From positions 4,030,001 to 4,094,000 of the forward strand of contig NZ_CP134152.1 in assembly GCF_032164335.1 (NCBI RefSeq): a DNA stretch of 64,000 nt, read 5' to 3'. The position numbers were made by a program, and so were the translations under genes. The notes beneath the pieces were generated by a model. The model had not been told where the DNA came from and ran no database searches. It worked only from the letters and a program-made list of their open reading frames with translations. Below are positions 36,401 through 45,634 of this stretch, in pieces; position 1 is the first letter of the stretch; each line of letters starts with the position of its first letter. Source of the DNA: Winslowiella toletana (GTDB taxonomy: Bacteria > Pseudomonadota > Gammaproteobacteria > Enterobacterales > Enterobacteriaceae).

Positions 36401-37599
36401 TGGTGCTGCTGTTGCCCGCCGGGTCGACCGCCGTCGCGCTCAGGCTGTGCAGCCCCTGGCCGAGGTCAAAACTTGGCGTGAAGCTCCAGCCGCCGTTCGC
36501 GTTCGCGGTGGTGGTGCCCAGCACGTTCGCGCCGTCCATCACCGTCACCACGCTGTCCGCCTTCGCCGTGCCGTTCAGCGTCGGGCGGGTGTCGTCCGTC
36601 ACGCCGTTCTGCGCGACGGCGCCGGTCACCGCGCCGACGTCGTCCACCAGGCCGGTCAGCGCGACCAGCCCCGGCTCGACGTCCACCGTCACCACCAGGT
36701 GCTCGCCCTCGGCGCTGGTGTTGCCGGCCGCGTCCGTCACCCGGGTGGTGAAGTCGTGCGCGCCGTTGTCCAGCGCCGCGCCCGGCGTAAACGACCAGGC
36801 GCCGCTGGCGTCCGCCACCGCGCTGCCGATCGCCGCCCCGTTGTCGTAGACGGTGACCGTGCTGCCGGCCTCCGCCCTGCCGCCGAAGGTCGGCGTGTTG
36901 TCGTCGGTCACCTGCCCGGCGCTCAGCGCGCCCTGCGTCGCACCGACGTCGTCGGTCACGGTCAGGCCGGTCACCGGATCCGGCGCGATGGTGTCGACAA
37001 CGATGTCGAACACCCCGGTCGCCGGGCTGGTCTGCCCGATGCTGTCTACTACCGAAGCCGTCAGGTTGTGGTTGCCCTCCGCCAGCGGCGCTGACGGCGT
37101 GAAGCTCCACTCGCCATTATCACCAACGACAGCGGTGCCGATCGCCGCGCCGTTGTCGAACACCGTCACCGTGCCGCCCGCCACCGCCGACCCGCTCAGG
37201 GTCGGGGTGCTGTCGTTGGTGACGTCGCCCTTCTGCAGCGCGCCGCTGTTCGGCTCCGCGTTGCCCTCCACGCTGGTGATCACCGGCGGGTTCGGCGCCA
37301 CGGTCACCACGTTAATCGCGTACTCCGGCGAGGCCGGGGTCACGTTGCCCACCGCATCAGTTTCGGTGGCGGTCAGGGTGTAGAGCCCGTCCGCCAGCGG
37401 CAGGGTCGGGGTCATTGACCAGCCGCCGTCCGCCTGCACCGTCGCCGTGCCGATCACCGCGCCGTTGTTGTACACCGTGATGGTGTTGCCGGCCTCCGCG
37501 CCGGTGCCGCTGATGGTCGGGCGGTTGTCGTCGGTGGTGCCGCCGGATGCGACCTGCCCGGTCACCGCGCCGACCTGATCGTCGACCCCGGTGATCGCC
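29771..37599 (-). repeat. Tandem array A inside the adhesin gene: five units of 1,566 bp
   Basis: The anchor ACCAGGCTGGCGTCAGGCGC recurs at 29771, 31337, 32903, 34468, 36034 and 37600. Spacings are 1566, 1566, 1565, 1566 and 1566. Each unit encodes 522 residues, about five Ig-like domains. Copies are nearly identical at the nucleotide level, with a few small patches that differ (for example TCTACTACCGAAGCC versus TCGGTCACCGAGGCC at equivalent sites near 35480 and 37045). The 1,565-bp unit carries the frameshift. Confidence 0.93.
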
Positions 37600-40500
37600 A
37601 CCAGGCTGGCGTCAGGCGCCGTGTAGTCGGTCGTCAGCTCGAAGGCATCGGAGGCCGCGCTGGTATTGCCCGCCGCGTCCGTCGCCGTGGTCGTCAGCGA
37701 GTGGTCGCCCTCGGCCAGCGGCGTGGTCGGGGTGAACGACCACGCGCCGTTTTCGTCCGCCGCCACCGTGCCGATCAGCCCGCCGTTGTCGTAGATGTCG
37801 ATGGTGCTGCCCGGCTCCGCCGTCCCCGCAAAGGTCGGCGTCGCGTCGTCGGTCACGCCGCCGCTTACCAGCGGCCCGCGCACGTCGCCGACGTCGTCCG
37901 TCGCCCCGCCGATTACCGGCTGCTCCGGCGCCACGCTGTCAACGGTGAACTCCACCGCCGGGCTGGTCACGCTGTTCCCCGCCGCGTCCTCCGCCGTCGC
38001 CGTCAGGCTGTGCGCGCCCTCGCCCAGCTCCGCCTCCGGCCTGAAGCTCCAGCTGCCGTCCGGCTGCACCGTCGTCGTGCCCAGCACGACGTCGCCGTCC
38101 TGCACCGTCACCACGCTGCCCGGCTTGCCGCTGCCGCTGATTTCCGGCCGCGTGTCGTCCGTCACGCCGCCCGCCGGCACGTTGCCGGTCACCGGCCCCA
38201 CGCTGTCCGTCACCGTGCCCACGCTCACCACCACCGGGGTGTCGTCCACCACGATGCTGATCCCCGGGCTCGGCTCGCTGACGTTGCCCGCCGCGTCCGT
38301 CACCGTGGTGCTCAGGTTGTGCTCGCCGTTGTCCAGCGGCTCAGATGGCGTAAACGCCCAGCTGCCGCTCTCGTCGATCACCGCAGTGCCGATTTCTTGG
38401 CCGTTGTCGGTGATGGTGACGGTGCTACCCGGCTCGCCGCTGCCGCTCAGGGTCGGCGAGCGGTCGTCCGTGGTCTCGCCCGGTGCCACCGGCCCGGTTT
38501 TGTCGCCCACGTCGTCAACGATCACGATGTCAGTCGCCGCTTCAGGCGCCAACGTATCGATAACGAGGATAAAGTCGTCGCTTGGCGCGGTGCGGTTGCC
38601 CGCCGCGTCCACCGCGACCAGCGTCAGCTGGTTGCTGCCCTCCAGCAGCGGCAGCGCCGGCGTCAGCGACCAGCTGCCGTCCGCCTGCACCGTCGCGCTG
38701 CCGATTGGCCGGTTGCCCGACGCGTCCTGCGCGTAAACGATGACCGTGTCGCCGGCGGTGCCGATGCCGCTGATCACCGGGCGGCTGTCGTCGGTTACCC
38801 CGCCCGATACCACCGGGCCGGTCACGCTGCCGACGTTGTCCGTCACCGCGGTGATCGCCAGGAACTCCGGCCCGGTCGGCGACGCCGTGTAGTCGGTCGT
38901 CAGCTCGAAGGCATCGGAGGCCGCGCTGGTGTTGCCCGCCGCGTCCGTCGCCGTGGTCGTCAGCGAGTGCTCGCCCTCCGCCAGCGGCGTGGTCGGGGTG
39001 AACGACCACGCGCCGTTTTCGTCCGCCGCCACCGTGCCGATCAGCCCGCCGTTGTCGTAGATGTCGATGGTGCTGCCCGGCTCCGCCGTTCCCGCAAAGG
39101 TCGGCGTCGCGTCGTCGGTCACGCCGCCGCTTACCAGCGGCCCGCGCACGTCGCCGACGTCGTCCGTCGCCCCGCCGATTACCGGCTGCTCCGGCGCCAC
39201 GCTGTCAACGGTGAACTCCACCGCCGGGCTGGTCACGCTGTTCCCCGCCGCGTCCTCCGCCGTCGCCGTCAGGCTGTGCGCGCCCTCGCCCAGCTCCGCC
39301 TCCGGCCTGAAGCTCCAGCTGCCGTCCGGCTGCACCGTCGTCGTGCCCAGCACGACGTCCCCGTCCTGCACCGTCACCACGCTGCCCGGCTTGCCGCTGC
39401 CGCTGATTTCCGGCCGCGTGTCGTCCGTCACGCCGCCCGCCGGCACGTTGCCGGTCACCGGCCCCACGCTGTCCGCCACCGTGCCCACGCTCACCACCAC
39501 CGGGGTATCGTCCACCACGATGCTGATCCCCGGGCTCGGCTCGCTGACGTTGCCCGCCGCGTCCGTCACCGTGGTGCTCAGGTTGTGCTCGCCGTTGTCC
39601 AGCGGCTCAGATGGCGTAAACGTCCAGCTGCCGCTCTCGTCGATCACCGCCGTGCCGATTTCGCGGCCGTTGTCGGTGATGGTGACGGTGCTGCCCGGCT
39701 CGCCGCTGCCGCTCAGGGTCGGCGAACGGTCGTCCGTGGTCTCGCCCGGCGCCACCGGCCCGGTTTTGTCACCCACGTCGTCAACGATCGCGATGCCGGC
39801 CGCCGCCTCCGGCGCCGCGGTATCGATAACGAGGGCAAAGTCGCCGCTCGGCGCGCTGACGTTGCCCGCCGCGTCGGTTGAGGTGATGGTCAGGCTGTGG
39901 CCGCCGTCCGCCAGCCCCGCTTCCGGGGTAAACGTCCAGCGCCCGCCGGCGTCCGCCGCCGCGTTGCCGATCGCCACGCCGTTGTCGTAAACGGTGACGG
40001 TGCTGTTCGCCTCCGCCGAGCCGCTCAGGGTCGGGGTGCTGTCGTTGGTGACGTCGCCCTTCTGCAGCGCGCCGGCGTTCGGCTCAACGTTGTCCACCAC
40101 GCTCAGGATCGCCGGCACCGCCGGCACAGAGATGTCGACGGTAATGTCCCAGGACGGCGCGCTCGGCGCGGTGCGGTTGCCCGCCGCGTCCACCGCGACC
40201 AGCGTCAGCTGGTTGCTGCCCTCCAGCAGCGGCAGCGCCGGCGTCAGCGACCAGCTGCCGTCCGCCTGCACCGTCGCGCTGCCGATCGGCCGGTTGCCCG
40301 ACGCGTCCTGCGCGTAAACGATGACCGTGTCGCCGGCGGTGCCGATGCCGCTGATCACCGGACGGCTGTCGTCGGTTACCCCGCCCGATACCACCGGGCC
40401 GGTCACGCTGCCGACGTTGTCCGTCACCGCGGTGATCGCCAGGAACTCCGGCCCGGTCGGCGACGCCGTGTAGTCGGTCGTCAGCTCGAAGGCATCGGAG

Positions 40501-43500
40501 GCCGCGCTGGTGTTGCCCGCCGCGTCCGTCGCCGTGGTCGTCAGCGAGTGGTCGCCCTCGGCCAGCGGCGTGGTCGGGGTGAACGACCACGCGCCGTTTT
40601 CGTCCGCCGCCACCGTGCCGATCAGCCCGCCGTTGTCGTAGATGTCGATAGTGCTGCCCGGCTCCGCCGTCCCCGCAAAGGTCGGCGTCGCGTCGTCGGT
40701 CACGCCGCCGCTCACCAGCGGCCCGCGCACGTCGCCGACGTCGTCCGTCGCCCCGCCGATTACCGGCTGCTCCGGCGCCACGCTGTCAACGGTGAACTCC
40801 ACCGCCGGGCTGGTCACGCTGTTCCCCGCCGCGTCCTCCGCCGTCGCCGTCAGGCTGTGCGCGCCCTCGCCCAGCTCCGCCTCCGGCCTGAAGCTCCAGC
40901 TGCCGTCCGGCTGCACCGTCGTCGTGCCCAGCACGACGTCGCCGTCCTGCACCGTCACCACGCTGCCCGGCTTGCCGCTGCCGCTGATTTCCGGCCGCGT
41001 GTCGTCCGTCACGCCGCCCGCCGGCACGTTGCCGGTCACCGGCCCCACGCTGTCCGCCACCGTGCCCACGCTCACCACCACCGGGGTGTCGTCCACCACG
41101 ATGCTGATCCCCGGGCTCGGCTCGCTGACGTTGCCCGCCGCGTCCGTCACCGTGGTGCTCAGGTTGTGCTCGCCGTTGTCCAGCGGCGCCGGCGGGGTAA
41201 ACGTCCAGCTGCCGCTCTCGTCGATCACCGCCGTGCCGATCTCGCGGCCGTTGTCGGTGACGGTAACGGTGCTGCCCGGCTCGCCGCTGCCGCTCAGGGT
41301 CGGCGAACGGTCGTCCGTGGTCTCGCCCGGCGCCACCGGCCCGGTTTTGTCGCCCACGTCGTCAACGATCACGATGCCGGCCGCCGCCTCCGGCGCCGCG
41401 GTGTCGATAACGAGGGCAAAGTCGCCGCTCGGCGCGCTGATGTTGCCCGCCGCGTCGGTTGAGGTGATGGTCAGGCTGTGGCCGCCGTCCGCCAGCCCCG
41501 CTTGCGGGGTAAACGTCCAGCGCCCGCCGGCGTCCGCCGCCGCGTTGCCGATCGCCACGCCGTTGTCGTAAACGGTGACGGTGCTGTTCGCCTCCGCCGA
41601 GCCGCTCAGGGTCGGGGTGCTGTCGTTGGTGACGTCGCCCTTCTGCAGCGCGCCGGCGTTCGGCTCAACGTTGTCCACCACGCTGAGGATCGCCGGCACC
41701 GCCGGCACAGAGATGTCGACGGTAATGTCCCAGGACGGCGCGCTCGGCGCGGTGCGGTTGCCCGCCGCGTCCACCGCGACCAGCGTCAGCTGGTTGCTGC
41801 CCTCCAGCAGCGGCAGCGCCGGCGTCAGCGACCAGCTGCCGTCCGCCTGCACCGTCGCGCTGCCGATTGGCCGGTTGCCCGACGCGTCCTGCGCGTAAAC
41901 GATGACCGTGTCGCCGGCGGTGCCGATGCCGCTGATCACCGGACGGCTGTCGTCGGTTACCCCGCCCGATACCACCGGGCCGGTCACGCTGCCGACGTTG
42001 TCCGTCACCGCGGTGATCGCCAGGAACTCCGGCCCGGTCGGCGACGCCGTGTAGTCGGTCGTCAGCTCGAAGGCATCGGAGGCCGTGCTGGTGTTGCCCG
42101 CCGCGTCCGTCGCCGTGGTCGTCAGCGAGTGGTCGCCCTCGGACAGCGGCGTGGTCGGGGTGAACGACCACGCGCCGTTTTCGTCCGCCGCCACCGTGCC
42201 GATCAGCCCGCCGTTGTCGTAGATGTCGATGGTGCTGCCCGGCTCCGCCGTCCCCGTAAAGGTCGGCGTCGCGTCGTCGGTCACGCCGCCGCTTACCAGC
42301 GGCCCGCGCACGTCGCCGACGTCGTCCGTCGCCCCGCCGATTACCGGCTGCTCCGGCGCCACGCTGTCAACGGTGAACTCCACCGCCGGGCTGGTCACGC
42401 TGTTCCCCGCCGCGTCCTCCGCCGTCGCCGTCAGGCTGTGCGCGCCCTCGCCCAGCTCCGCCTCCGGCCTGAAGCTCCAGCTGCCGTCCGGCTGCACCGT
42501 CGTCGTGCCCAGCACGACGTCGCCGTCCTGCACCGTCACCACGCTGCCCGGCTTGCCGCTGCCGCTGATTTCCGGCCGCGTGTCGTCCGTCACGCCGCCC
42601 GCCGCCACGTTGCCGGTCACCGGCCCCACGCTGTCCGCCACCGTGCCCACGCTCACCACCACCGGGGTGTCGTCCACCACGATGCTGATCCCCGGGCTCG
42701 GCTCGCTGACGTTGCCCGCCGCGTCCGTCACCGTGGTGCTCAGGTTGTGCTCGCCGTTGTCCAGCGGCTCAGATGGCGTAAACGCCCAGCTGCCGCTCTC
42801 GTCGATCACCGCAGTGCCGATTTCTTGGCCGTTGTCGGTGATGGTGACGGTGCTGCCCGGCTCGCCGCTGCCGCTCAGGGTCGGCGAGCGGTCGTCCGTG
42901 GTCTCGCCCGGTGCCACCGGCCCGGTTTTGTCGCCCACGTCGTCAACGATCGCGATGCCGGCCGCCGCCTCCGGCGCCGCGGTGTCGATAACGAGGGCAA
43001 AGTCGCCGCTCGGCGCGCTGACGTTGCCCGCCGCGTCGGTTGAGGTGATGGTCAGGCTGTGGCCGCCGTCCGCCAGCCCCGCTTCCGGGGTAAACGTCCA
43101 GCGCCCGCCGGCGTCCGCCGCCGCGTTGCCGATCGCCACGCCGTTGTCGTAAACGGTGACGGTGCTGTTCGCCTCCGCCGAGCCGCTCAGGGTCGGGGTG
43201 CTGTCGTTGGTGACGTCGCCCTTCTGCAGCGCGCCGGCGTTCGGCTCAACGTTGTCCACCACGCTGAGGATCGCCGGTTCACCGCTGGCAACAGGAATGA
43301 AGATATTAATGTCATAGCTTGGTGATGACAGAGGGGTTCTGTTACCTGCGGCATCCTGCGCAATGATGGCCAGTTGGTTCGTGCCTTCAAGCAGCGGTAA
43401 CTCTGGTGCCATGCTCCAGGTACCGTCTTCGCCAACAACTGCACTGCCAATCAGATGGTTGCCAGAGATGTCAGTGGTATAGACAAAAACCGTGTCGCCG

Positions 43501-45410
43501 GCAGTGCCGATGCCACTGATTTGAGGTTTGCTGTCATCGGTGATTTCACCGCTGGCAACATTACCTTGCCTGTCACCAACGCTATCGGCAACCGCAGTGA
43601 TCGCCAGAAACTCTGATCCTGACAGAGGTGGAGTGGTATCAACGGTAAAGTCTAACGACTCAGAAGGTGCGCTCTCGTTACCTGCCAGATCGGACTCTGT
43701 GACCGTAATGCTATGATCGCTCTCGCTAAGCGCTTCTTCTGGAGTAAAGCTCCATTTGCCATCTTCACCAATCACCACAGAACCGATCTGCTGGCCACCA
43801 TCATAAATGGTAATGGTATTGCCTGCTTCGCCAACGCCGCTTAGTTGAGGCCTGGACTCATCAGTCGTACTACCTTGCTGAATGATACCGGTAATAGGTC
43901 CGGTATTATCAATAGCCTGAGAAACACCCGGTTGGTCAGGCGCGGTGGTGTCGACATTAATTACGATCGGATCTGAAGGTTCGCTTTTATTACCGGATTG
44001 ATTTTGTTCGGTAATAACCAGTTCATGTCGACCTTCATCGAGAGGGAGTTCCGGGACAAAGGTCCAGTTGCCGTTTTCATCAATCGTAGTGGTGCCAATT
44101 TCATTACCATTATCTTGAATGATAATGACGTTGCCTGGATCACCCTTGCCGCTTAAGACCGGCTGAGTTTCATCAGTGATTCCACCTGATTGTATTGGTC
44201 CGGTAATACTGCCGGTATTATCCTGAATTTCACTGATGTTCGGCTGAGAAAGCAAACCAGTATCGACCGTAAAGGCCCATCCTTCAGAAATAACGCTCTG
44301 GTTTCCTGCTGCATCAGTCTGAGAAACTGTAATGTTGTGAGAACCGTTAACCAACGCGGTTTCTGGCAGGAATGACCAACGGCCTGCAGCATTGACTTCA
44401 GCAGTGCCGATGACAATACCATTATCATAAATAGTTACGGTGCTACCGGCTTCGCCAGTACCACTTATTTCTGGAAGTGAGTCGTCGGTAAAGCCACCCG
44501 GCTGAATTTCACCAACCGTATCGCCCACTTTATCCATAATATGCTGAATGCCGGGCACGCCTGGCGCTACAGTATCCACGCCAAAATTCAGCGAGTCTGA
44601 TGGAGAGCTGATATTACCTGAAGGATCGGTTTCAGTGATCACCAGCTCATGCTGGCCATCTGCCAATGAATTTTCCGGCGTGAAAGTCCAGTTACCTGCA
44701 TTATCAATGACTACCGAACCAATTTCCTGGCCATTGTCATAAATCGTAATGGTATTACCAGGCTGACCGGTGCCACTCAGAACAGGTTTAGCTTCGTCAG
44801 TGACGCTGCCATTCTGAATTGCCCCAGTGATTGACCCGGTATTATCCAGCGCCTGGCCAATTGCCGGCTTAGCCGGTGGGTTACTTTCGCCATCATCATT
44901 ATTATTATTGGCAATAGCAGCCCCGGCACCGATAAGGCCAGCCGCTCCAAGCCATCCTAACAGGCCGTAAAGTATATAGTTGTTACTATCATCATCGGAG
45001 CCAGTAAAAATACCCTCACCGCTGCCCAATGCCGGGCCACCCAGCGCTGCATCAGACATTTCACCTTCGCTGGTCAGATAACCACTTTCGTAGTCTGCAC
45101 CTGACAAAGGCACATAGGCGTACAGTTGCCCATCTTCCGCCATACCTAACAATGCAGGATTTTTGTCATTCCCATTGAAGTAATCTTCAATAATAATACT
45201 GGCTTGAGTGTCACCTTCCTGGATGACATGCAACTCATTGCCTACGCGGGTGAGAGTAATATTTTCTGGAGCAAAATCGTTACCAAGATTTTTCAACAGA
45301 TACTTATTACCGTCGATCAATTTAACCTTAACTGCCTTGTTTGCGTTCGCGGTTAACAGTCGGGTTTTCCCCTCGCCACTGTTGACGGCCAGAACTATTG
45401 TTCTATCCAT
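33468..45410 (-). CDS. Giant BapA-like adhesin, N-terminal part (frame ends at frameshift)
   Basis: A 3,980-residue frame holding the start of a biofilm-type surface adhesin. Residues 1-145 look like a BapA-type prefix domain (VKLIDGNKYLLKNLGNDF, LHVIQEGDTQASIIIEDYF). A hydrophobic Gly/Ala/Leu segment follows (YGLLGWLGAAGLIGAGAA, about 148-165), like the region that stalls LapA-type adhesins in the outer-membrane channel. From about residue 185 on come more than 30 Ig-like domains of about 100 residues, each with GxVTDDxxPTLSGxxExGSTVTVYDNG, ExGxWSFTPxxxLxxGxH and TDxAGNxS patterns. Domains from about 43277 upward are diverse and of normal base composition; those below are near-identical and GC-rich. 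The frame ends at a TGA at 33468 after a one-base deficit and so lacks the secretion signal, which is in the next frame. It is upstream of OmpA-family and type I secretion genes. Confidence 0.9.
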   Translation of the reverse strand: MDRTIVLAVNSGEGKTRLLTANANKAVKVKLIDGNKYLLKNLGNDFAPENITLTRVGNELHVIQEGDTQASIIIEDYFNGNDKNPALLGMAEDGQLYAYVPLSGADYESGYLTSEGEMSDAALGGPALGSGEGIFTGSDDDSNNYILYGLLGWLGAAGLIGAGAAIANNNNDDGESNPPAKPAIGQALDNTGSITGAIQNGSVTDEAKPVLSGTGQPGNTITIYDNGQEIGSVVIDNAGNWTFTPENSLADGQHELVITETDPSGNISSPSDSLNFGVDTVAPGVPGIQHIMDKVGDTVGEIQPGGFTDDSLPEISGTGEAGSTVTIYDNGIVIGTAEVNAAGRWSFLPETALVNGSHNITVSQTDAAGNQSVISEGWAFTVDTGLLSQPNISEIQDNTGSITGPIQSGGITDETQPVLSGKGDPGNVIIIQDNGNEIGTTTIDENGNWTFVPELPLDEGRHELVITEQNQSGNKSEPSDPIVINVDTTAPDQPGVSQAIDNTGPITGIIQQGSTTDESRPQLSGVGEAGNTITIYDGGQQIGSVVIGEDGKWSFTPEEALSESDHSITVTESDLAGNESAPSESLDFTVDTTPPLSGSEFLAITAVADSVGDRQGNVASGEITDDSKPQISGIGTAGDTVFVYTTDISGNHLIGSAVVGEDGTWSMAPELPLLEGTNQLAIIAQDAAGNRTPLSSPSYDINIFIPVASGEPAILSVVDNVEPNAGALQKGDVTNDSTPTLSGSAEANSTVTVYDNGVAIGNAAADAGGRWTFTPEAGLADGGHSLTITSTDAAGNVSAPSGDFALVIDTAAPEAAAGIAIVDDVGDKTGPVAPGETTDDRSPTLSGSGEPGSTVTITDNGQEIGTAVIDESGSWAFTPSEPLDNGEHNLSTTVTDAAGNVSEPSPGISIVVDDTPVVVSVGTVADSVGPVTGNVAAGGVTDDTRPEISGSGKPGSVVTVQDGDVVLGTTTVQPDGSWSFRPEAELGEGAHSLTATAEDAAGNSVTSPAVEFTVDSVAPEQPVIGGATDDVGDVRGPLVSGGVTDDATPTFTGTAEPGSTIDIYDNGGLIGTVAADENGAWSFTPTTPLSEGDHSLTTTATDAAGNTSTASDAFELTTDYTASPTGPEFLAITAVTDNVGSVTGPVVSGGVTDDSRPVISGIGTAGDTVIVYAQDASGNRPIGSATVQADGSWSLTPALPLLEGSNQLTLVAVDAAGNRTAPSAPSWDITVDISVPAVPAILSVVDNVEPNAGALQKGDVTNDSTPTLSGSAEANSTVTVYDNGVAIGNAAADAGGRWTFTPQAGLADGGHSLTITSTDAAGNISAPSGDFALVIDTAAPEAAAGIVIVDDVGDKTGPVAPGETTDDRSPTLSGSGEPGSTVTVTDNGREIGTAVIDESGSWTFTPPAPLDNGEHNLSTTVTDAAGNVSEPSPGISIVVDDTPVVVSVGTVADSVGPVTGNVPAGGVTDDTRPEISGSGKPGSVVTVQDGDVVLGTTTVQPDGSWSFRPEAELGEGAHSLTATAEDAAGNSVTSPAVEFTVDSVAPEQPVIGGATDDVGDVRGPLVSGGVTDDATPTFAGTAEPGSTIDIYDNGGLIGTVAADENGAWSFTPTTPLAEGDHSLTTTATDAAGNTSAASDAFELTTDYTASPTGPEFLAITAVTDNVGSVTGPVVSGGVTDDSRPVISGIGTAGDTVIVYAQDASGNRPIGSATVQADGSWSLTPALPLLEGSNQLTLVAVDAAGNRTAPSAPSWDITVDISVPAVPAILSVVDNVEPNAGALQKGDVTNDSTPTLSGSAEANSTVTVYDNGVAIGNAAADAGGRWTFTPEAGLADGGHSLTITSTDAAGNVSAPSGDFALVIDTAAPEAAAGIAIVDDVGDKTGPVAPGETTDDRSPTLSGSGEPGSTVTITDNGREIGTAVIDESGSWTFTPSEPLDNGEHNLSTTVTDAAGNVSEPSPGISIVVDDTPVVVSVGTVADSVGPVTGNVPAGGVTDDTRPEISGSGKPGSVVTVQDGDVVLGTTTVQPDGSWSFRPEAELGEGAHSLTATAEDAAGNSVTSPAVEFTVDSVAPEQPVIGGATDDVGDVRGPLVSGGVTDDATPTFAGTAEPGSTIDIYDNGGLIGTVAADENGAWSFTPTTPLAEGEHSLTTTATDAAGNTSAASDAFELTTDYTASPTGPEFLAITAVTDNVGSVTGPVVSGGVTDDSRPVISGIGTAGDTVIVYAQDASGNRPIGSATVQADGSWSLTPALPLLEGSNQLTLVAVDAAGNRTAPSDDFILVIDTLAPEAATDIVIVDDVGDKTGPVAPGETTDDRSPTLSGSGEPGSTVTITDNGQEIGTAVIDESGSWAFTPSEPLDNGEHNLSTTVTDAAGNVSEPSPGISIVVDDTPVVVSVGTVTDSVGPVTGNVPAGGVTDDTRPEISGSGKPGSVVTVQDGDVVLGTTTVQPDGSWSFRPEAELGEGAHSLTATAEDAAGNSVTSPAVEFTVDSVAPEQPVIGGATDDVGDVRGPLVSGGVTDDATPTFAGTAEPGSTIDIYDNGGLIGTVAADENGAWSFTPTTPLAEGDHSLTTTATDAAGNTSAASDAFELTTDYTAPDASLVAITGVDDQVGAVTGQVASGGTTDDNRPTISGTGAEAGNTITVYNNGAVIGTATVQADGGWSMTPTLPLADGLYTLTATETDAVGNVTPASPEYAINVVTVAPNPPVITSVEGNAEPNSGALQKGDVTNDSTPTLSGSAVAGGTVTVFDNGAAIGTAVVGDNGEWSFTPSAPLAEGNHNLTASVVDSIGQTSPATGVFDIVVDTIAPDPVTGLTVTDDVGATQGALSAGQVTDDNTPTFGGRAEAGSTVTVYDNGAAIGSAVADASGAWSFTPGAALDNGAHDFTTRVTDAAGNTSAEGEHLVVTVDVEPGLVALTGLVDDVGAVTGAVAQNGVTDDTRPTLNGTAKADSVVTVMDGANVLGTTTANANGGWSFTPSFDLGQGLHSLSATAVDPAGNSSTSGSWSFTVDSIAPTAPTIDSAADDVGSVQPQAMASGSATDDPTPTLSGRAEANSTVTISDQNGVIGTATASASGSWTFTPSVRLSEGEHRFTVTATDAAGNVSDPSNTFVLTLDFTAPDASLVAITGVNDQVGAVTGQVASGGTTDDNRPTISGTGAEAGNTITVYNNGAVIGTATVQADGGWSMTPTLPLADGLYTLTATESDAVGNVTPASPEYAINVVTVAPNPPVITSVEGNAEPNSGALQKGDVTNDSTPTLSGSAVAGGTVTVFDNGAAIGTAVVDGSGAWSFTPSAPLAEGNHNLTASVVDSIGQTSPATGAFDIVVDTIAPDPVTGLTVTDDVGATQGALSAGQVTDDNTPTFGGRAEAGSTVTVYDNGAAIGSAVADASGAWSFTPGAALDNGAHDFTTRVTDAAGNTSAEGEHLVVTVDVEPGLVALTGLVDDVGAVTGAVAQNGVTDDTRPTLNGTAKADSVVTVMDGANVLGTTTANANGGWSFTPTVDLGQGLHSLSATAVDPAGNSSTSGSWSFTVDSVAPTAPTIDSAADDVGSVQPQAMASGSATDDPTPTLSGRAEANSTVTISDQNGVIGTATASASGSWTFTPSVRLSEGEHRFTVTATDAAGNVSDPSNTFVLTLDFTAPDASLVAITGVNDQVGAVTGQVASGGTTDDNRPTISGTGAEAGNTITVYNNGAVIGTATVQADGGWSMTPTLPLADGLYTLTATESDAVGNVTPASPEYAINVVTVAPNPPVITSVEGNAEPNSGALQKGDVTNDSTPTLSGSAVAGGTVTVFDNGAAIGTAVVDGSGAWSFTPSAPLAEGNHNLTASVTDSIGQTSPATGAFDIVVDTIAPDPVTGLTVTDDVGAEQGALSAGQVTDDNTPTFGGRAEAGSTVTVYDNGAAIGSAVADASGAWSFTPGAALDNGPHDFTTRVTDAAGNTSAEGEHLVVTVDVEPGLVALTGLVDDVGAVTGAVAQTA
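37621..43277 (-). repeat. Tandem array B inside the adhesin gene: about 3.6 units of 1,581 bp
   Basis: The anchor GTGTAGTCGGTCGTCAGCTC recurs at 37621, 38887, 40468 and 42049, giving units of 1266, 1581 and 1581 bp plus a partial fourth that ends near 43277. The short unit is exactly 315 bp (105 codons, one Ig-like domain) smaller, an in-frame loss. The array differs in sequence from array A but encodes the same kind of domain. Confidence 0.92.
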
Positions 45411-45540
45411 TTATTCCATAACTCCAGATGTTGCTCCGATGAAAAAGCGTCATTTCCTTTATAACGAATGACGTTCTGGTCACTGCAAAGATAATCACCT
45501 GACACTTTATCATTGATAATCAGACAATTTTAGCCACCCC

Positions 45541-45556
45541 CAAAACCCGGGTTTTG
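45541..45556. promoter_or_regulatory. 16-bp perfect palindrome upstream of the adhesin gene
   Basis: CAAAACCCGGGTTTTG reads the same on both strands and lies 131 bases before the adhesin start. Possible operator or cruciform; no known binding protein can be assigned. Confidence 0.45.
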
Positions 45557-45634
45557 AGGGAAATAAACAGCACTAAGTAAACTTAAGAAAATATCAAGAA
45601 AAGAACAATGTAAATGGTTGTTTTTAAAGGAATC

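Noticed and set aside
29771..43277. CRISPR-like regular repetition
   Set aside because: The period is about 1.57 kb, the repeats are coding and in frame, and there are no short repeats with unique spacers.
29692..43325. Many long open frames on the opposite strand and in other frames of the adhesin repeats
   Set aside because: They are Arg/Ala/Val-rich low-complexity shadows that repeat with the array period and arise from its GC-rich composition; they have no domain or ribosome site.
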